Positions 32,222 to 44,735 of a stretch of DNA of 64,000 nucleotides are shown here, one piece after another. The DNA lies in assembly GCF_040436345.1 (NCBI RefSeq), contig NC_133230.1, positions 25,719,197-25,783,196 on the forward strand, given 5' to 3'. Both the position numbers and the translations under genes were made by a program. The notes under the pieces are model-generated. The model did no database searches. It was not told the origin of the DNA and saw only the letters and a list, made by a program, of their open reading frames with translations. The stretch comes from Pagrus major (lineage: Eukaryota; Chordata; Actinopteri; Spariformes; Sparidae). Each line of letters starts with the position of its first letter. Position 1 is the first letter of the stretch.

Positions 32222-33905
32222 TGGCACAGGGGACTTACTACACCACATGTATTAAGGACAAGGATTGTCACTGGGACATTTTTCATGAAGCTTTGGGAGC
32301 GGCAGATTTTCCCTCCAGAACTGTTTGTTGTGGAAACAGAGAGAAGCTGATCAGGTGGAGAGTTACTCTCCGGAGGTTTTAAAGGCGGGGGAAACCCGAC
32401 AGAATTCGTAGCATGATGTACTGCTACAAGCAGCATGCAGGTGGAGATGCATGCCACAGAAATGCATTAAGCAACTGTCTGGAGAGAAGAGTGTTCATCC
32501 TCTTTTCCATGATATCAAAACATTCCAAGGATTTGCTCAAACTTGGTTCTTTTTTTAAGAACAGTCACAATCCAAAACATGCAAGGTGAACTTAATAGTT
32601 AAGATGTTGGACACATAATTTTGGATAACTCTGAGTAATAATATGACTGATCAGAGGGAGAGAGAGCTTACCCCAGGAGTAAAGGGCACTTTTCACAAGG
32701 GATTTACAGTCTGAGAATATGAAACGCACGAGTTTTGTTCTCATTTCCGAACTGTTTGTGAGACTGTCCTTTGGCATGAAACTGGAACTATCACATTATA
32801 TTTGTATGTTTTTATGTATTTCGTAATTGTGGTAGATTTTTGCACTATACTATTTCCATTGAACATAGCAATTGAATAGACAACACTATTCGCTGCTACA
32901 GAGAGCAAACAGTTTTCAAGTGTCCAGTCAAGATGCAAAGTTTTAACCAGCAGAAAGTTGAAGCAACTCAAACAGTATTGGGCTTTAAATTAGGGTACAC
33001 ATATTACCCATCAACGTGTTGCTTGTTGGCATGCATTTTAGCAGCATTTTGGCTCTTAATAGTCGAAATACCAGTGAATTAGTTATGAGCACGACCTCAC
33101 TTTAGAATGTGGAACAAATTCAGAGTTAGAGAGGCTTAATTTAGATTTATTTCAACACTGTTAACACTTGGAGCTCTGTGTTTTGGTACATAAGAACAGA
33201 CCATAATTATGAAGTGTTATTAAGGGAGACTGGCTATTCTCACCAAAAGCAACTAGTTAACGGTTAATATGTTTTCCGTAATATAAAGTGTTACCTACAA
33301 ATTTGATCAGCTTTCCCCTTGAGAATATGACCAAACACCCTGACCAAATATGTAGACAAAAACTATTTGTTTCAATGTTTCCAAAGTTTTTTTTTTTTCA
33401 AAATTAACTTTGTGAATTAGTTCAGTGCTAAAACACCACAACCCTGAACTGTCAATAATTGCAATAATGGAGCCATTTTTTCTCTGTTCAACGTGAGGCT
33501 AAAACAGCACAGACTCTGCGTTTGAGCATCATGTTTCTGTGTATCTTTTCCTCTACTTTCACAGTATTCTTGAATGTGACTTTTTAAGCAATCAGATTCT
33601 GGAATATGTGTTTTTGATGTGTGTTGCATCAACCTTGGTTTTACATAGAACAAAATTTCAGTGTCAGTTTCATTGTTTATGAAGTTGTCTGGACCATTTC
33701 AAAAGCCATGTTGTGTCGACAGTGGACAGTCACATGGGAGTTAATAGCACTACAGTTTTGTAGTTTGCTCTGTTGGTGTGTTTTGGGAGTACCTTCCTGT
33801 TCCCTTTTGTCCTCTTCCTGTCTTTGTTGCCGCTGGATTGGCAGGTGTCAGTGTTTTGTATATTTCAGTACATACCAATGGAATAAAAAACAAACTTCTT
33901 AAGTG
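32222..33905 (+). other. prkd3: prkd3 3' untranslated region
   Basis: Starts directly after the TAG and contains no plausible ORF or recognisable repeat, only AT-rich unique sequence with a T-run at 33389-33398. It ends at the first good poly(A) signal. A length of about 1.7 kb is inferred from that signal, not from transcript data. Confidence 0.7.
33882..33887 (+). terminator. prkd3: prkd3 poly(A) signal AATAAA
   Basis: Canonical AATAAA about 1.66 kb after the stop codon, followed within about 40 bases by a T/G-rich stretch with repeated TCTGT motifs typical of a downstream cleavage element. Cleavage is expected near 33900-33905. Confidence 0.7.
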
Positions 33906-36900
33906 AGAATGAAAAGTTGTCTTCAAGCTCTGTCTGTCTTTCTGTTCACACTCCAGACTTCAACAATAGACTTTGTGTTGCAGTGCCTAAGCATGCATAA
34001 GCAGCCCTGTCTTATAGTGTATGTTGCATCATGTGTGAGTGAGTGAGCGTGTGTCTGTGTGTGTGTATATATGGTGGTTTCACGTGTCAAATCCCATTCT
34101 CAGCAGCTGGATGTGATTGTTGCACCACACCGTGCAGTTCGCAGAGCCAGTCGCTCACCACAGCAGAGTAATGACATAGTTAAAGAGGGTGGTGGTGAGG
34201 GTAGGGGTTTGTGGAAGACTTTGAAATCGCTCATGATAAATGCTATCATTGAATCCCTTCAAGTATCAAATAAGCGCCCAGTTCTAGCCATATGAATAAA
34301 ATGTCTTATTCCTGGACTGTACTTCAGAATAGGAGCATTGTTTGAAGGTACAGTCCACCATAAACCGCAGAGAACAGACAGCTGCCATTAATTTACCCAA
34401 ATCTTTGAAGTGAGCTGCACTCCCTGTAGATACTGGCTGACCACTGTTAGCAATCATGGCTACAAGCATTATTGCAATGCTATCATCTAATAGCCGCTGA
34501 TGAGAAGTTGAAGATACTCCCTTTCTGCGTTCCTGTATCTGTTAGTCTGAATGTTTCAAGATGTGGATCCTCTCTGCAGGCCAGATGACCCCATTAACCT
34601 CTGTGGGCCAGACATATATAGACTGAACAAGCTCCAAAACAGCAGCACTTTTAGAGGTCAGTGAGTTGGTCCTCACACATTCAGCAACAAAAAAAGAAAA
34701 CTACCCTCCAAATACATATAATGTACAGTATTTCAGGGTAGTGTGTGTTAACCAAATGTAAGGATTCTTTGTGGAATGGCTTGTGGCTCCAGTCTTTTAG
34801 AAGAAAGGAGATTAGAGCAATGTCTCCCTCCTCTGGCTGGATGGGGGTGTAAAAGTTCCTTAACTTTAAAAGGCTCATGCTATGTAGATTTTCACTCAGT
34901 GTCCTACTGTATAATGTAATGCAATACAAATGTCTGGCCATAACTTCTTTTTGTTTAATTAATTAATGATGTGTTGTACTTGATTGGAGTATACTCAGAG
35001 GTGTTTCTAATATTCTGCCCCCACTATGTATGTAAAGGGAGAGTACAAAACATTTAAAACACCTCTGAAGATTATTAAGACCAGTATAACACTGCTTTTA
35101 GAACATTATAATGTAAGCTGTGGAAAGATAGGTGCAGTGATGGAAGTAGTACCCAGATCTTGCAGTTAAGTAAAAGTAGCAATACCGCAGTGTAGAAAGT
35201 AAAAAAAAGTATTAGCACTAAAATATACTAAAAGTCCTAAGAGTAAAGGTACACGTTATGCAGAATGGCATGATTTAAAATTAATTATTTGATTGTAATT
35301 ATTGATGCAATAATGTGTTCATCACTTTAATGTTGAAGCTGGTGAAGTGGTTTAAAAGCATTATATTGTTGATCTGCTGGTTAGCTTCTGAATTTCCCCT
35401 TTGCAATCAATAATCTTAATCTATTATATGATGTCATAATTTATTTTTGCTTCATACTTTGTATTTTTGCTTCTGCATTGTGGTGAAGTCGAAATATAAA
35501 GTAGCAGAAAATGGAAGCACTACTTCATTACTTCATTACTTTTCACCACTGGATAGGCGTTATGACAGGAATGTTCTATTGGACTGCATAACATTATACA
35601 GGTGAACCTAATAAAAGGACATTGTATGTTGTTCCATTTAAGATAAAAAAACAAACAAAAAAACAACAACACTTCATTTCAATGAGGAGACCATGTGTTA
35701 AAATGTGTTTTGCTTGTGGAGACTTCAATCGGTTGTTCGACCCTCAGTTTGCAGAATGACGTGTGCACACTAGAAGGCTATTTTCAAATGTATCTGCTGA
35801 AGGGGAAAAGTTTCTCTGTGCACACCCTAAATCCCAGTTCAATACGTGTTAGTGCGAGCATGATTTTGTAACATCACCAGTCACCGCAAGCGTGGAAGCC
35901 AGTCATGGTGTGATGTGGAAAGTTGAAGCCTCCACACTCAATGAGGAGAAAGGGTGGATTTATTTTAGATACCACAAAATTTGGTTTCAATCTGCAAGTA
36001 TTGCACCACTTAGAAGACTGTCCTTGTTCTCAGGATGTGATCTAACATGAAAAAGATCTATTTTATTTTTGTTTTGATCCTATTGACACTAGGATTACTA
36101 GTACTAATACTTTGAGGACTCCTAGTTTTGAGAATGTTTAACACCACAATTGAACAATCTTGTTTACTATCAGGCACAAATTCCTGTTCAAATAAGAGTA
36201 TTTATATGTAATAAAAAATGTCTGGAGAGGACCTTTAAAATATTGTGAATATAAGGACAAGGAAAATATTCAGGCCTTTTTTGCAATACGTGAAATGTGT
36301 AGTTTATGACATTATTAGTCTACTATATGAGAAAGGAAGCATTAAAGTGACATTGGCGGCCATGTATGAATTGTATACATTCATACATAATGTCACATGG
36401 GGACAATACATGTACAGTATCACTATCCTCAGTGTGTGTTCACTGAAAAATCAGTTCTCTTTGCTGCCAGAGGGTGTCACTCTCTGTGGGTTAATCCAGT
36501 GAAATTGTGATGAAATTGTCACAGTCATTGTGGGAAAATTATAAAACAGGTAAAGCATTTGGTTATCCTACATTAGATTAAAACAATATTCTTTTACTCA
36601 GAGCATCAGACATAAGCACTATTGTGTTAAACATTATCTGTGCAAACACCTTTATACATGAATGTCCCACATATTACAGGTGACTAGAGCCAAAGAAACC
36701 TCCTTAAGAGTGAACTGTACAGCATATGTAAGTAGTCCTTATAGACTTTACATGAATCAAGTCGGTGCTGTCAGACACGTGTCAGAAATTACATCTGTTG
36801 AAGGATCAGAGACAGTGATCCGTCTTTGTTGCCCTGATCCTGGGGTCTGTGTATATTTGTTGAGCAGCTTTGCCCGGTAGCTTCTCGGCAGGTCTCTCGT

Positions 36901-39900
36901 CACCTCAAGGGGAGGTCTGTGTGTCACACATCCTCGTCCTCCCCCCTCGTCCCCACCTCTCCTCTCTTTTCCTGTACGTCCTCCATTCCTCCACTTCTCC
37001 TCTCTTACTCCATGCTGGGTATCCATGGGCTCCAGACCAAACAAGCAAACAAACAGAACAACAGAAAAACCCATCACCCAGACAAGGGTTGGTCTGGGCT
37101 TGAGGGATAGATGGGGAGAGATCTTGTTTGCTTTCTGGGCCAGTTCCATTTCACTGTGATGGCAGAGAGGGCCTCCCAGGACACGGCGACCCACACTTCT
37201 ATTTGACTTCCAGGGGGGATCGAGGTGGTCCTCTGTGCACTGACACATCATCTTCTGACCCAATACACAGCTGGCTGTAGCCATGGGCCTGTGGCCTTTA
37301 CCTAAGCTGGCCCTGTACTCTTTAGCTGTGCTCTTTGCCTTTATCTGGTGTGGCATTCAGCTGGTGGCCTTTAATCCTCACAGTGCTGTCTTTCAGTCAG
37401 TAAATATAGTCATTCATTTGATGACTGTCATCCCATATAGACAGCATGCTATTACATTACATTGTCAGTAAATCGCGGCTGGAATAAATAAACTCATTGT
37501 ATAATCATCTTACCTTTTCTCAAGATACAGACTGTTTTTACTTTTGCTTCCCGTGTCCTTGATGAAGGGCACAAGTCTCAAGAAACACTCCAATCTCTAA
37601 TACAATCTCACACAGCATGGCACACAATGTATTTTCCCTATCTGTTCTTTCCACATTAAGACCCTGGAGACAAATGAGTGCAACCGCAGAGGGCATTTAT
37701 ACCTTGAGCATGTGTATATAAGAGACATAAGTGTCCAAAACATGGCACATGGTCGACAAGATCAACTTTCAGTTCACCCTGCATGTTCACCTATTTTCTA
37801 AGGGCCTGAATCATGTGTTGTGTGTGTGCATTTGGAGGGAATTTTACAGGGACTATTAGGGTATCAGAGTTTTAGACTGTGTATTGCAGGAAAAAAAGGT
37901 CAAAGCTGTGTGTGTGGTGGCTTCTGGGGACATCAACTCATTCTTTGTTGTAAAATCAGTGGAGAGAGGAAATGAAAGCTGGAAATGGTTTCCTTAGTCT
38001 GGGAAAATGCAGATGAGCCTTATAGGTATGTTTGATTTGCTGACCCCAGCTGTGCCGGGAGAATTCCCCTGACCCATCCCATGGACCGGTTGCTGTGTGA
38101 GACCACATGTGCCCCTGTTGCAAAGCAGGCAGGCGCAATACGCAATCCCCCCACCCCACCTCTGAAAGGGCTGGCCATTGAACTCTCAGGCAAGTGGCAA
38201 TATTTGCTCACCTGAAATACACACATCTTGCCAATTGGGGTCGGGGTGGGCTCGGGGACTGGGGAAGGACCCCTTGATGCAGCTGTGGCCCCGGAGAAAG
38301 AGCGGACCAGGAAGTTTTGTGGCTGGAGGAGGGTGGGGGCTCTCTTGGCGGGGGGTTGTTTAGCGGTGGCGGTGCTATTGTGTCTTAAAGGAGGCAGGGG
38401 CCGTATTTGTTCGAAGCTGCAGGAGGCTGATGAGGTGCTAATCTGTTGAGTGGCTGTGTCATTGGGCCCCTGTTCCCAATAGCCTGTTAGCTGTCAGGGC
38501 CTGTAAAAAAAAAGCACAATTTACGGGCTCCAGGCCAGGACTCAGCCATCGGTGTCCACGGGTAAGCAAACACAGATTGGACACTTATGTTGTTTCTCTG
38601 GTGGGGCAGGTTTTACCACCAGACTCCTGGGGTGACACGTAGGCAGCCTTTTTTCAGCCCTCTTCATGAGTTGTCGGCCCCCTCTTTGCTCCTCTGTAAA
38701 CACTACAAATTAGCCATCTGCATATGGATGGGCCCTCAGTCTATACAGGAAGGAGACTGGTAGAAGGGAGAAGATATAGGTTCTCGCCCTAACCAGATAT
38801 ACATTCACCACTATCAGCTTTTAATTTCTACCCTCATGCATATGAAGCAGGGATAGCACACTCAGGCACAGGGATTTTTAGATATGCCAGAGACGTGTGC
38901 CTGCTCAAGAGAGTGTGAGATTTTGTTGTACGGTGCTTCGAAGCATGCGGATAATGAAAGCGAAAGGGCTAGCCAGTTGTCTGAGATGGGTTCGGGTCAG
39001 CAGTCAGAGGTAATCCCAAACTTGAATTTCCCCATCAGCCTGGAATACAGATAAGACGGCAGCAGATATGAACCTCAGTTGCTGACTGACAGAGTGATGG
39101 GAAAAGGAAATGGAGCAAAAGCCTCTTTCAGATGTAGAGCTGAGATGTGTGCGTGTGTGAGTGTGTGCATGTTTTCTCAAGAGGTTCTGTCAGAGGTGGT
39201 TGCAGCCCAGCAGATTTGTGGAAAATGAGGATTGTGGTAATCAAAAGACACTGACAAAACACTACAATATTCACAATCTATCAATTCAAAACTTCATTTA
39301 AATAGAAGATCATTTAATTGAACTCTCATGTAAAGGATGTGATCAAGTTATACCCATGTCCCTTGAGTCAGTTAGGATTAGATAGACCATCACTGATACA
39401 CAACTCTTTAATCATCAGGACCAGGTTTGCCCTCTCGTCCAACCTGACGTGGATCTGACAGCGCCACGACATGCCGAGTGTGAACGGCAATAGCTCATCG
39501 TGGATTATGGCGAGGGCTTGATTGTAGTGATATTTATACACAGAGCTTCCCATGGGAGCCTGGCACTTTAATTAACATAGCACCACTGGCCCCCCTCCTG
39601 TTTTAATTGCCTTCAGTCTGTGATTAAATGTGTATTGACTCTGCAGTTGGTCCACTAATGAATAACAATGTGCTGATTTGGTGATATTAAATCTTTTGGC
39701 TCGAATACACATCCCATCCACGTTGCTTAGAAAGTTCAAACCATGGCATCTGAGCACATGTATGTCAGAGTGTATAAAAATATATCACACAACCCACATG
39801 AACTGGAGAGTTTACATTTTGTCTTTCATTTTAATTTCCCTTTTGTCTGTAGTTTTAAAAATACACCATTTCACCTTGAAATGTTTTAATAATTGGCTTT

Positions 39901-40241
39901 CTAATAAGCTGCCCCTTATGAAGTTACACCTAAATTATTAATTAATGATCAATAATTCATTTCAGATCACTCTAAGCCATTAAAAAGAGCACATTTGGGG
40001 TTGCCAGGGTATGAAAAACCGATTTGGCTGCTTCATGCAGTTATAAATGTTGGCTATTCATTAATAAATGTTCATAGGTTTCTCACTTTCATCAAGTTTG
40101 CACTTATAAATGTTGAAACTGAAAAATAAAGAGATTTTATTCTATTGAAGCCAATCACAACAGTTGCAACCCGAAAGCTAGTCTGTAATTATAAATGGTT
40201 GTAATGGATCTATATGGAATTAGTAAATGAATTATTTGTCA
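33906..40241. other. Intergenic, prkd3 to foxa2, first part
   Basis: Apart from the MITE at 35135-35551 no gene or repeat was recognised. The segments 36840-37400 and 38040-38720 are GC-richer, low in repeats and rich in mixed-sequence words, which would suit conserved regulatory DNA. The 199-codon frame on the - strand at 36757-37356 shows no domain. Confidence 0.5.
35135..35551. mobile_element. hAT-like MITE (CAGTGRTGGAA ends)
   Basis: 417 bp starting CAGTGATGGAAGTAG and ending TTACTTTTCACCACTG; the right end inverted is CAGTGGTGAAAAGTAA. Flanked by GATAGGTG (35127-35134) and GATAGGCG (35552-35559), an 8-bp duplication with one mismatch. The interior contains the AAGTAAAAGT-type words of a very abundant teleost MITE. 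It sits 1.2 kb downstream of the prkd3 poly(A) signal. Confidence 0.75.
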
Positions 40242-40525
40242 TTAAAGGGGCACTATGTAGTTTTGGAGAATATTTATCTTTTCCATAACTGAATAAACAA
40301 GCTGTTCTCAGGGGAAAATAAGGTTCCCAGAACACTGTTTGAAGCTAGAAAGGAATGTTGTCCTTTAAGGTCACTTTTTTATTCACTTCTTTCAGTCATG
40401 AAAAATGAAGATAGTTTGTTCATGTAGTTTTTGGGGGGTTTTTTTTGGCATAAAGAAATCAGTAAATGAAGATATTTGTCTTCTGATTAAAATTTCTTGG
40501 CCAAAGCTACATAGTGCACCTTTAA
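40242..40525. mobile_element. TTAA-flanked MITE, copy B (full length)
   Basis: A 276-bp element (40246-40521) between TTAA tetranucleotides. Left tip AGGGGCACTATGTAG, right tip CTACATAGTGCACCT: 15-bp inverted repeats with one mismatch. The interior shares TTCCATAACTGAATAAACAA and GAACACTGTTTGAAGCTAG with copies at 24750 and 56685. No ORF. TTAA duplication is the hallmark of piggyBac-like transposition, but the tips do not start with CCC. Confidence 0.7.
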
Positions 40526-40526
40526 T

Positions 40527-43500
40527 AAAGTGATTTGTGTCCATATAAACTCTTTATAAGGGAAGCTATATAAGAGAGAGGTGCCTACATCTGTTTTAAA
40601 CTCTATTTTGCAACAATCTAAGCTTCTAATGTGGTGCACATACATTCTTTAGTGTCATCTCATGGGATCTGACCATCCCCATTCTGCTCCTGTGGTCCAA
40701 TAGATAAACTGTCACCTTGTTTGATAAATGAAGGGCAGCGGTCAACATAGGATCCTTTAACATGACAAGAGACAAGTATTGAATCTGCAATGCCCTGGAT
40801 ACAGTCAACATAAAGCATATCGAATGGCATTCCTTGCCACATTCCTATCAATATCAAAAGGTGCGTATTTGAGGATATCCTTAGTGCGTTTACGCCTGTG
40901 TTTGCGCCCTGACCCACTGGGGCCAGTGCAATAACTTTGGACTCCCTCCCACACTGCATCTCGTCGCAATGACCCACTCTCAGTTTTTATTTAGCCGGGT
41001 TTGTGTGTGCCTTCCCAGTCCAGCCGCTTTTCAGATTCATTTCCAGGTAAACACAGTGTGGCCAGCCACAAACCTGCAGCCAACAGGCGTTGTCACAGCT
41101 GTGGCAGATAATGGCAAGTCCAAACTCCAGCCCGGCTCTGGAATGTTTACTGTCACCACAGGCAAGTTGGCAGCAAACATTTTTTTCCAGCACTTTCTAA
41201 GAGGAAGACTCTCTCGTTATTAATTTTATTTTGATGAATTACATGCTTAACCCTTTTGCCCTGTGCTGTTTTGTGTGACTTTGTGCACTCAGAAGGATAC
41301 AAAGGCACAAAAAAGGGACGTTCTTGAGTGAATCTTTAAATTTCAGCTGTGGAAGAAAATCCTTACTTTGAAAGTTGAAACTTAACACATTCTTGCCAAC
41401 AACTCCTGGTTGTTTGAAGCACCCTGTTCCATCCCCCTGCCCTGCACCCCCTCAAGAAAAAAAAACCCTTCAGACACCCAACAGCATCTGTACCAGGAAA
41501 CTAGGCTGTGTGGTGTCACTTAAGGGCCTTGCTCATGCAGGTGTTGTGCTTTCACTTCTTTAACTGACTCATTAAACTTTCATCATTTAGTGTTTGCCTT
41601 TGTCATAACCAGTAAAGGAATGACACCTGAATGTGTGAAATGTAACACCGATCATCATGGAGGCTAATTGATCAACAAAGTGGCAAAACTAGCTTTGAAA
41701 GAGGGGAGATGTAGGACACACTACTGCTCCGGGTGCTGGATATGTATATTCATTAATGGGAAAATGTCAGCTTTACAAGAACACAGTGTACCATTTCAGT
41801 TTTTTATCCTTGTGAACATTGTCTGTTATACCAGTGTTATAGTTAACCTCCTGTTTGTCTACACTTCTTCTATTTTTAATTTGAGCTTTTTTCAGCAACA
41901 CATCATGTAAATTGAACCATGAAACGACGTTTTCAGTGACTTATTGCACAAGCGTATAAGCTACTGCATGTCTCATACTGTAGACATTGTCAAACGTTGC
42001 CTCACTTGCACCCCATTTGAAAAAGTAATCAGGGCAGTTATAATCTTGGACTGAGTCCTCTTTGCACTTGTGATACAGGGACACTCAGTGTATTAGCACA
42101 CACAACACACTAGAGGATACATAAGGAATGCAAAATGTAAAATAAGGTGTCAGAGCAGCAGCATGAGGCCCAGCTGAAGTTTTTGTTTTTGACTAAATCC
42201 AAAATGTGACCTTCACCCATGTGAGAGGACTGTGGCAGGTTGATGATTAACCACGGAATTAGCAACATGTCTCATTCAGGAACATAATGTCAGGCAGGTC
42301 AAGGACCATTTTGGAATACTGAGGATTCCTGTCATTTTGGCATAACTACATGATGTGTTTTCAAGCCAGGCACGCACGTAGGCAAAACATGCACAGAGAG
42401 AATTGTGGCTTGTGTAAAAATAGTCTTATTTGTTTTGACATGGAAAAAGCGCATATATGTTTTTGTAGGACACAAACCACAAACTAGTGTATTTTTGTGA
42501 TAAATGCGCTTTTACGCAAGTTCACGCTTTTTGTTGAAAACGTGTTAAACAGATTTGATTTAAAGGTTTTATATTTCAATAAGAACTTATATGCATTCAG
42601 TGATGTATACTTAAAGATACCCCCAAGCATAATACGGTTTCATCAAACAGAGCCCTACAACAGGCTACACTCGTAACCTGCCCATAAAACATTATTTCAT
42701 ATATGTTTATTTTTATATTATTATATCAAGAAATGTTAGATGGCTATTTATTTAACTATTTTATCATAATGAAAGTGTAGGCATTTTAAATGGTTAAAAA
42801 AATAATAATATCCTTGGCTGAGTCAAGCCGTGAAAGCGCACGTTTGACCATCTCCAGCTCTCTCCGGTGAAATCCCCAATCCTCAAACACACACACAGCT
42901 TTTTTCTCATGATCTCATTTCCAAGTTAAGCAGACTCTGTTAGTCCCTCGTCAACACGACAGGTTTACTCGCCTTTACTAATGGCTCTCTATACTGATAG
43001 TTATGCTCTTGCGTAAATATGGAGTCAAATAGATGTACCACTACCGACACGTGGCTGGCACCGGACTGCAGCCTCACCTTGATGTTTGTGTCATACAAAT
43101 ACTGTACAGCCAGGCAGCGAGAGTGGAAGGGCCTCCGCGCACAGTCCCGGGCCTCGTCCGTCTAACACTGTGGATAAATAACTTCCACTGTAAAGGGTAA
43201 AACAATATGAGCAAAAAACAATCCACCTTTATTATGACGCATGCTCTGAGGTGCTATAATTCATAATCATATACTGTAAATTAAATTCGGAAAATAAAAA
43301 TGTCAATGAATAAATGAGTTGGGGTTTGGTTGCCTTCGCTGCACTCCTGCTTATCGTGGCTTAAATTATGTTTCATCTATTTAGTGTCAAAAACTCGAAT
43401 AAAAAAAATCCAAAACCAAACACAGATTCTATCTTTTGTGAAAATGTCTTCTCAGTCGTTTGATTCGAAAAGAATCGGGCTGCTTTGTGTGCCACACACA

Positions 43501-44232
43501 GCAAAAGCCAGTTGGAGACAATAACCGAGAGAGGGCGCTCTGAAGCTATGCGTGGCATATTCAACACTAATTAAAACATTTAGAAACAATAATTCAGCCC
43601 TCCATCTTAGTAAAGAATGATAAAATATTGCATTATTTGCAAATATTAGAAATTATATAGGGGAAAAAATGTGCACACTATAATAGGGACAGAATGATTT
43701 GTATTCAAGCAGAATTGTTCATATCAGCTGGGGCAATATGATGAAATTTGCTTATAGTTTCACGAACATGAGCCCGTTTTTATCAAAGGAGCTTAAATCA
43801 TTTGAATGGCCCACAGTTTTATTTGTGTGCACTGCTCACATGCGTGCGCACAGGCCTGTGCCAGCCATAAGATCATTGTTCTCTGCAGGTTAAAACCAGC
43901 ATTATGATGTTACTCTCAGTTTAATGTGCCTGGATTTATACAGCAACACAACACTGACATCATACTGTAATACAGTTATTGATATCATGGCTGCATTTGC
44001 TTAAACACATTCCTGAAAGCGGATTTTTACGCACAGATCAACCTTTATGAATTCTTAATTGTCCATTCGTTGTTGCTGTACGATAATTAATATATAGATA
44101 TGGGTTCAGGTTGTCAATGCCTTGAATGCAACGCAATAAAAATGGATCATGACTTCAGCTCAGTTGAAGTGGAATAAGCACGTTGGAGGATGTGCGTAAT
44201 CAAAAGCACACCAAGGAAGAGCGCCAAACATT
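40527..44232. other. Intergenic, upstream flank of foxa2
   Basis: No gene recognised. A CpG-richer patch occurs at 43080-43170. Regulatory function is plausible from position only. Confidence 0.5.
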
Positions 44233-44500
44233 CCTTTTATGGCTCCTCTTTTTTTCAGCCAAAATACAATAAGATTAGTTTATAATTAAGCTTTTCATCA
44301 GAAACTGTTCTTTTCAGTCGGCGCAGGTGTACAATTGGGCTGGTGGTGGGGGGGAGCTTGAGGAGTCTCACGCCTAGGTGCGAGGAGATTATTCAAATAG
44401 GGCCCAAGGCGTAGAAGTAGGGATTGGAGGCTTGCCTAGCGCACAGAGCTATATCACAGCGTTAACAGGCAGCACAGAGCGTCATTTGAACTCCAGTCAC
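44233..44500 (+). promoter_or_regulatory. foxa2: Candidate foxa2 proximal promoter
   Basis: Within 450 bases upstream of the ATG are a perfect CArg-type box CCTTTTATGG (44233-44242), an inverted CCAAT box ATTGG (44423-44427) and a weak TATA-like CTATATCA (44449-44456), placing transcription start near 44480. Spacing is typical of a class II promoter, but the TATA match is poor and a further upstream non-coding exon, as in mammals, cannot be excluded. Confidence 0.4.
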
Positions 44501-44663
44501 TGACAGACGCATCTCACGGCTGGCTCCATAAGACACACATGCGCCAGTCCTTGACGAAGGGACACACCGACGACCCAAATACGCTTAGTGGTCCCCAGTC
44601 ACCTGCTATTAGAGAGACTTTTGGCTTTTCCTCTGCTGGGAGACGCTTTGTAAAAAGTCCTCC

Positions 44664-44735
44664 ATGATGCTCGGAGCAGTTAAAATGGAAGGACACGAAC
44701 ACACCGATTGGAGCACCTACTACGGAGAGCCCGAG
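44664..44735 (+). CDS. foxa2: foxa2 coding exon 1, tandem ATG start
   Basis: Two consecutive ATG codons (44664 and 44667) precede CTCGGAGCAGTT. The second gives the classical [11 protein letters not shown] start; the first adds one Met and would be met first by a scanning ribosome, so it is taken as the start. Donor gtgggt at 44736 follows GAG of YYGEPE, the same split position as in mammalian FOXA2. Confidence 0.92.

Noticed and set aside
36757..37356. 199-codon frame on the - strand between prkd3 and foxa2
   Set aside because: The longest unexplained frame, but it has low complexity (Gly/Arg-rich), no domain, no clear splice context and no conserved motif. More likely GC-rich non-coding DNA.
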